Positions 59,344 to 64,000 of a DNA stretch of 64,000 bases are shown one piece after another. Within the stretch, counting starts at the first letter, position 1. Each line of letters begins with the position of its first letter. The DNA lies in NCBI RefSeq assembly GCF_051414115.1, contig NZ_JBLKNZ010000001.1, forward strand, positions 62,001-126,000. Reading direction: 5' to 3'. Both the position numbers and the translations under genes were made by a program. The notes under the pieces are model-generated. The model ran no database searches. It was not told where the DNA came from and saw only the letters and a list, made by a program, of their open reading frames with translations. The DNA is from Halovenus marina (GTDB taxonomy: Archaea; Halobacteriota; Halobacteria; Halobacteriales; Haloarculaceae).

Positions 59344-60056
59344 CCTTCAGCCGCCGCGGCGCTGTCGCCTGTCTCGTCGGTCTGTGTGTCCGTCGTGGAG
59401 TCAGTCTGATCTGCTGTCTCACGGTTGCCATCTGACGACGATTCCGCCACTGACGCGAGCGTCGACTCGTCTGTATCGACCACGTGATCGAACAGGGACG
59501 CGATCAACCGGAGCGTCCGTTCGTCGGTCGCAGCGGGTCGGAAGTGCGCGTGAACGTCGGCCCCGCTCCCCTGCAGCGTCGCCAGGACCGTATTCAGGAA
59601 CCGATAGACAAGATCCGGGTCGTGGTAGGGAAGCAGCGACTCGATGTCTCGCAGACAGATCTTGATCGATCCTTCCGTCTCCTCCCAGTCGTCGACGAGA
59701 CGCGAGAACGCCACGGAGATGCCAGTCAGGTCCTGTGGACTCACCCGGAACCCGTACAGCGGCGTCCCCGCCCCGACTTCGGTCGTCGTAGATTCGTCTT
59801 CTGTCTGTGGCGTCGTGATGATGACGGCCGCCTCCGACGGGTCGCGAATGTGTTCCAGTTGTGTGTTCAGCGCGTCGCTCAGTGACTCGAACGACTCCGT
59901 CGCGGTCAACTGCACGACCCGATACGCCCCGTCGTTCGCCTCGTCGAACACCTCCGTACAGAACGTCTCCATCGGGTCGATCTCGTCAGATTCGAGATAC
60001 AGTACCGAACCCTCGTCGTCTGGCGGGGATTTCTCCGTTTCCATCACCTGGCCCAT
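59344..60056 (-). CDS. DUF7504-like domain protein, frameshifted at its 3' end
   Basis: About 237 codons of meaningful sequence. A divergent DUF7504/RecA-like domain covers residues 15-195 (GSVLYLESDEIDPMETFC, VVQLTATESFESLSDAL, VYRFLNTVLATLQGSGADVHAHFRP). An Asp/Ser/Thr linker follows (TADQTDSTTDTQTDETGDSAAAAEG). The reading frame stays open to 58956 but then codes for an Arg/Ser-rich string typical of a wrong frame, while the PPOX domain opens in another frame. The linker suggests an intended two-domain protein. An ATG at 60044 is an alternative start. Confidence 0.65.
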
Positions 60057-60218
60057 GAACGGGCAGCGAAATAGCAGTTTTCGTTGTTCTCAGAGAGCAG
60101 GACTCTCGCTCCCAGCACAAGCGGTATTTGGACCCGCTCGTGGGAAATCGAGCGAGACAAGCGGTGAAACCACCGGGTTTCGGATCACTTACCCATTACG
60201 AGAGAGTCGCACCCGACG

Positions 60219-61505
60219 ATGACGGTGTCTCGTGCTGTCTTCAAGTACTATCTGTTCAAAGCCACGGAGGCAGTCGAGTTCTATCGGCCGATCATGTACC
60301 TCTACATCCTCTCGCACGGCCTCTCGTTCACTCACGTCGTCGTCCTCGAAGCGCTGTACAACGTGACGACAGTGCTCGGTGAGATTCCGACCGGCTACGT
60401 CGGTGACCGGATCGGCCGTCGGAACAGCCTTCTCGTCGGCACGGGACTCATCACGGCCACGCTGGTCGCACTCGCGTTCGCGCAGTCCTTTCCTGTCTTT
60501 GCCGTCCTCTTTATCTCGTGGTCGCTCGGCTACAACTTCCGTTCCGGAACGGAGGACGCCTGGGTCTACGAGACGCTCACGGACGTCTCTGCGACCGAGG
60601 AGTTCGCTCGCGTCCGGGGTCGTGGCCAGTCGGTCACGTTAGCAGTCGGTATCGTCGCCTCGCTCGTCGGCGGCTATCTCGGCGGTCTCGACCTCGCCTA
60701 TCCGTTTCTCGCGGCCGCGTTGTTCACGGGGCTCGGACTGCTCGTCCTCGTCACGCTCGACGAACCGGAGACCTACGAGGAAAGCGGATCGAGCGAGATG
60801 GGACTCCGCGACGCCTGGACTGTCGTCACAACCGCACTCGGCCAGCGCCGCCTTCGTTCGTTCATTCTGTACTACTACGTGCTGTTTTCGGCGGTCACGT
60901 ATCTCGTCTTTATCTTCCTTCAGCCGGTGTTCGAGTCCGTCGTGACCGGACTGGACCCCGATCTCGCAATCGCGGTGCCGGTTCCGATCCGGGCTGGTGA
61001 CGTCTCCCTCCGAGTCGCCCCAGACAACGTCGAGGCGCTTCTGGGCGTGTACTACGCGGCGATCAATCTCGCCTCCGCGGGGGTCAGCTATCGGATCGAC
61101 GCGATCCGTGATCGGGTCGGCCTTCGCGGGTGGTTCGTCGGGACGCCGCTTCTCGTCGGTTCGTTGCTCGTCGCGATGTATTTCGTCCACTGGGTCGCGC
61201 TCGCCGCGCTGTTTGTCGGCTGGGCCGCCGTCGAACCGACCCGGGTGCTCGCGGGCCAGTACGTGAACGACCGCATCGAGACCCTCGGTCGAGCGACTGT
61301 CCTGAGTGCGCTCGCGATGGTGAGCGCGCTGACCGTCACTCCCTTCCAGATCGGAAGTGGCGTCCTCTCGGACGCCGTGTCGCCGCTCGTAGCGCTCTCG
61401 GTTGCGGGCGGCGTCCTCGTGGTCGGGTCGGTCGCAATCCTGCTGTGGGAGTCACCTATCGAGAGCGGTGCGGGACCGCCGCCCTCGTCGAGCGACTCGT
61501 CGTGA
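60219..61505 (+). CDS. MFS transporter
   Basis: A 428-residue protein with about twelve helices in two halves. IPTGYVGDRIGRRNSLLVG is the signature loop between helices 2 and 3, and NFRSGTEDAWVYETL follows in helix 4. A polar segment of about 45 residues is inserted between helices 7 and 8 (GLDPDLAIAVPVPIRAGDVSL), unusual for the family. The C-terminal half lacks a clear second copy of the signature loop. The substrate is unknown. It is divergent from the DUF7504-PPOX gene and convergent with nadC, with a six-base gap. Confidence 0.88.
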   Translation: MTVSRAVFKYYLFKATEAVEFYRPIMYLYILSHGLSFTHVVVLEALYNVTTVLGEIPTGYVGDRIGRRNSLLVGTGLITATLVALAFAQSFPVFAVLFISWSLGYNFRSGTEDAWVYETLTDVSATEEFARVRGRGQSVTLAVGIVASLVGGYLGGLDLAYPFLAAALFTGLGLLVLVTLDEPETYEESGSSEMGLRDAWTVVTTALGQRRLRSFILYYYVLFSAVTYLVFIFLQPVFESVVTGLDPDLAIAVPVPIRAGDVSLRVAPDNVEALLGVYYAAINLASAGVSYRIDAIRDRVGLRGWFVGTPLLVGSLLVAMYFVHWVALAALFVGWAAVEPTRVLAGQYVNDRIETLGRATVLSALAMVSALTVTPFQIGSGVLSDAVSPLVALSVAGGVLVVGSVAILLWESPIESGAGPPPSSSDSS

Positions 61506-61511
61506 GACCAG

Positions 61512-62321
61512 TCACCCCGTCCGAAATGAGAAATCGAGTGACTGCGCGGAGTGTGTCAGCGACCCCATCGAGATGACGTCGACGCCAGCCGCAGCGTAGT
61601 CGGGCACGTCCGCGAGCGTGATGCCGCCGCTCGCTTCCGAAAGTGTGCACTCTGGGAGCGAGTCGACGCCGCGCTCGACCTCTGCGGGCGAGCAGTTGTC
61701 GAACATGACGATGTCGGCCCCTGCCTCGGCCGCGCGCTTGCCGTCCTCGGGTCGCTCGACTTCGACCTCGATTTTCGTCGCGAAGGAGACGCGTTCCCGG
61801 AAGTGATCGATCGCGCCGTCCATGCCCATCTCGGCGATGTGGTTGTCCTTGACCATCACCATATGCGAGAGGTCGAGTCGGTGAGTGTCGCCGCCGCCCG
61901 CCGCGATAGCCCGCTTCTCGACGCCGCGGAGACCGGGGGTGGTCTTTCGGGTGCCAGCGATTCGCACCGAGTCAGAGACCTCGCGTGCGGCGTCGACGGC
62001 CTCGCGGGTTCGGGTGGCGACTCCCGAGGCGTGCCCGGCGATATTGACCGCGACGCGTTCTCCCCGTAGCACGTCCCGGGCGGACCCGGACACCGACAGA
62101 ACCACGTCGCCAGCATCGATCTGGTCGCCGTCGTCGACGGAGCGGGAGACGCCCACGTCGAGATACGAGAAGACTGCACTCGCCGCGTCGAGCCCAGCGG
62201 CGGTTCCGGACTCACGTGCGACGAGTCGCCCCTCCGTCTCTCCGGGCACCTGATTGGTCACGTCGTGATGGCCAAGGTCCTCGTGTAGCCAGCGTTCGAC
62301 CTGTCGGTCGGTGACCGGCAT
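61512..62321 (-). CDS. nadC: Nicotinate-nucleotide pyrophosphorylase (carboxylating)
   Basis: Converts quinolinate and PRPP to nicotinate mononucleotide, the third step of de novo NAD synthesis. 269 residues. The N-terminal domain starts with RWLHEDLGHHDVTN; AGTRKTTPGLRGVEKRAIAAGG and HRLDLSHMVMVKDNHI bind substrate, and ASGGITLADVPDYAAAGVDVISMGSLTHS closes the barrel. It is the last gene of nadA-nadB-nadC, two bases after nadB. Confidence 0.95.
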   Translation of the reverse strand: MPVTDRQVERWLHEDLGHHDVTNQVPGETEGRLVARESGTAAGLDAASAVFSYLDVGVSRSVDDGDQIDAGDVVLSVSGSARDVLRGERVAVNIAGHASGVATRTREAVDAAREVSDSVRIAGTRKTTPGLRGVEKRAIAAGGGDTHRLDLSHMVMVKDNHIAEMGMDGAIDHFRERVSFATKIEVEVERPEDGKRAAEAGADIVMFDNCSPAEVERGVDSLPECTLSEASGGITLADVPDYAAAGVDVISMGSLTHSAQSLDFSFRTG

Positions 62322-62323
62322 CG

Positions 62324-63826
62324 TCAGTCAGACCCCGCAGTCGGCGTCTCCGCGTCGACCAGGTAGTGACAGCCGATCGACTGGTCGTTTTCGGCCGCGG
62401 CACGCGTGACGAGCAAGGCGACGATGGCTGCGGACCGAAGTTCGTACAGCGAGCGCGACGTCCGCGTGCGGGTGTAGGCGTCGACCTCGCCTTTGAGTCG
62501 GCGGAGCACGCTCTGTGCGCGCTGCAGCCCCTCCGTGGTGCGCTCGATGCCGACCTGCTCGTCCATCACCCGGCGCAGTCGCTGGAACTTCTCCGCGGCG
62601 AACGTGTCGGGAAGCGGTGGGTCCCGCTGGAGCAACTCGGGTGGTTCGATTTCGGTGACTGCGTTGCCGACGGCGTCTTCGCCCGCTCGCTGGCCCCAGA
62701 CAAGCCCTTCGAGCAGGGAGGTGCTGGCGAGGCGGTTCGCACCGTGGACGCCGGTGCGGGAACACTCCCCGACGGCGTATAGCCGCGACAGGGAGGTTCG
62801 GCCGCGGTCGTCGACGCTGACGCCGCCACAGAGAAAGTGCTGTGCGGGCGCAATTGGAATGCCCGTCTCCCAGTCCACGCCGTGCTGGTCGCACTTGTCG
62901 GCGAGGTCGGGAAACTCTGCGGCGAAGTCGAGATTCGAGACGTCAAGTGTGACATTTCCCGTCCGGTCGCGCTCCGCTCGGACTGCGCGCGCGACGACAT
63001 CCCGCGGCGCGAGTTCGGCGTCCTCGTGGTACTTGGGCATGAATCGCTCGCCGTCGGCGTTGCGCAGCAGGCCGCCCTCGCCGCGGACGGCCTCGCTGAT
63101 AAGGAAGGTGCCCGCGTCGGTGTGACAGGCGGTGGGATGAAACTGGATGAACTCCATGTCCTTGACGTCTGCGCCAGCGAGTGCGGCCATCGCGATGCCG
63201 TCGCCGGTCGCGTCGTCGGGGTTGGTCGAGCGGGGGTAGAGCGCGCCGATCCCGCCGGTCGCGAGTACGGTCGATCCGGCGAAGGTCGGCCCCCACTCCC
63301 CGTCGTGTTCGAGGATCGCTCCGTACACGTCGCCCTCGTGGCGAAGGAGTTCGAGCGCGGCGGTGTCTTCCAGTATCCGTACGTCGGTCTCGTCGGCGAC
63401 GTAGTTCAGGAAGGGGACGTGAACGTGCTTGCCAGTTTCGGCGTTCACGTGGAGGATCCGGGCCTCGTCGTGGGCCGCCTCCCGCCCGTAGGCGTACTCG
63501 GAGCCGTTCGTGTCGAACTCGATGCCGACAGTCTCGACGAGCACGTCCCGGACGACGTCGTTTGCGTTCTCGACGAGCACGTCCACTGCGTCGGGGTCTG
63601 CGGTGTCTGCGGAGGCTTCGAGGACGTCCGATTTGAACTGCTCGGGGTCGTCGCGGGTGACGGCGATGCCGCCCTGTGCCCACCACGTGGAGGCATCCTC
63701 CGGGCGTTCGGCTTTCGTCGCCACAGTCACGTCAGCGCCAGCGCGGTCTGCGGCAAGCGCTGCTGACAGCCCAGCGATGCCAGCACCGACGACCAGTACG
63801 TCCGTCTGCTGCGGTCTCTGTGTCAT
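62324..63826 (-). CDS. nadB: L-aspartate oxidase
   Basis: Oxidises L-aspartate to iminoaspartate, the first step of de novo NAD synthesis, in an FAD-dependent reaction. 500 residues. FAD-binding VVGAGIAGLSAALAADRAGA is at the N-terminus. ASTWWAQGGIAV and HDEARILHVNAETG are typical of the succinate-dehydrogenase/NadB flavoprotein group. FHPTACHTDAGTFLISEAVRGEGG carries active-site residues, and the C-terminal capping helices contain QAR-type arginines. The gap to nadA is 21 bases, to nadC two. Confidence 0.95.
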   Translation of the reverse strand: MTQRPQQTDVLVVGAGIAGLSAALAADRAGADVTVATKAERPEDASTWWAQGGIAVTRDDPEQFKSDVLEASADTADPDAVDVLVENANDVVRDVLVETVGIEFDTNGSEYAYGREAAHDEARILHVNAETGKHVHVPFLNYVADETDVRILEDTAALELLRHEGDVYGAILEHDGEWGPTFAGSTVLATGGIGALYPRSTNPDDATGDGIAMAALAGADVKDMEFIQFHPTACHTDAGTFLISEAVRGEGGLLRNADGERFMPKYHEDAELAPRDVVARAVRAERDRTGNVTLDVSNLDFAAEFPDLADKCDQHGVDWETGIPIAPAQHFLCGGVSVDDRGRTSLSRLYAVGECSRTGVHGANRLASTSLLEGLVWGQRAGEDAVGNAVTEIEPPELLQRDPPLPDTFAAEKFQRLRRVMDEQVGIERTTEGLQRAQSVLRRLKGEVDAYTRTRTSRSLYELRSAAIVALLVTRAAAENDQSIGCHYLVDAETPTAGSD

Positions 63827-63847
63827 TCTCTGTTTGCTCCAGCGGGT

Positions 63848-64000
63848 TCAGATCTCTAGCATCCGGTCGAGGGCGACCTGTGCGAGTTCTTTCTCCTCGG
63901 GCGCGACCTCGATGACGTTTCGCTCCCGGCCCTCGGTGAGTTCTTCGAGCACCCACGTCAGGTAGTTGGGGTCGATCTGTCGCATCGCGTTGCAGTCCAT
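63848..64000 (-). CDS. nadA: Quinolinate synthase, C-terminal end
   Basis: Only the last 50 codons and stop are in the window. DCNAMRQIDPNYLTWVLEEL and RNVIEVAPEEKELAQVALDRML form the C-terminal end of archaeal NadA, which condenses iminoaspartate with dihydroxyacetone phosphate to quinolinate on a 4Fe-4S cluster. The cysteine in CNAM is the last cluster ligand. The gene starts outside the right edge and should be the first of the nadABC operon. Confidence 0.88.
   Translation of the reverse strand: MDCNAMRQIDPNYLTWVLEELTEGRERNVIEVAPEEKELAQVALDRMLEI

Overview
This is chromosomal DNA of a haloarchaeon (class Halobacteria). The proteins are very acidic, coding DNA is GC-rich, many promoters are leaderless with a TATA-like box about 25 bases before the start codon, and the genes are archaeal: PCNA clamp, large primase subunit, TFB, TiaS, ribosomal proteins uL1-uL10-uL12 and eS6, PDCD5-like protein, a doublet histone, the taxis adaptor CheF, and many families known to me only from haloarchaea (DUF7139, DUF6517, DUF7504, DUF7112, DUF7522, DUF5802). 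I cannot assign a genus. DUF numbers are recalled by sequence resemblance and were not searched.

Layout. 0-4 kb: end of PCNA, glutamate dehydrogenase, a membrane protein, a 240-bp structured repeat, primase PriL. 4-9 kb: hydrolase, a Gly-Thr repeat membrane protein, TiaS facing an HTH regulator, a TctA-like permease. 9-11.3 kb: L1-L10-L12 operon with a structured leader. 11.4-18.3 kb: lipoprotein, PAS histidine kinase, tRNA-Arg with a duplicated 3' end, a DUF7504 protein, two convergent CheF genes, eS6 and small conserved genes. 18.4-25 kb: gpmI-truA facing ileS, with a stray duplicate of the ileS 3' end between them; msrA. 25-35 kb: modular chitinase, AglD-like glycosyltransferase, TFB, three aldo/keto reductases, a CBS protein. 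35-43 kb: sensor kinase with a degenerate receiver, TetR regulator, gluconate dehydratase and KDG/KDPG aldolase transcribed divergently, a second copy of the structured repeat, histone plus histone-deacetylase operon, CCA-adding enzyme. 44-51 kb: tRNA-Asn, three-gene ABC-2 exporter operon, metallo-hydrolase, DUF1611 protein, lipoprotein, Vms1-like peptidyl-tRNA hydrolase. 51-64 kb: secreted and membrane proteins, ArsR regulator, PDCD5 plus PP-loop enzyme, UspA-APC pair, HisS, a frameshifted DUF7504-PPOX gene, MFS carrier, nadABC.

Most of the window is housekeeping sequence. The strongest unexplained signals are not in the genes. (1) The structured element near 2.3 kb and 40.8 kb has its outer arms in opposite orientation in the two copies while its core lies in the same orientation, as if the core had flipped between its 14-bp inverted repeats. 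(2) The last 22 bases of tRNA-Arg are duplicated 151 bp away, like a collapsed integration site. (3) A 32-bp exact copy of the ileS 3' end sits next to truA. (4) Three palindromes lie between TATA box and start codon (TetR gene, ABC operon, ArsR gene) and a perfect 14-bp palindrome lies upstream of the TATA box of a CBS gene. (5) A DUF7504-PPOX gene is split by a frameshift. I see no CRISPR array, rRNA, intact insertion sequence or known defence system.
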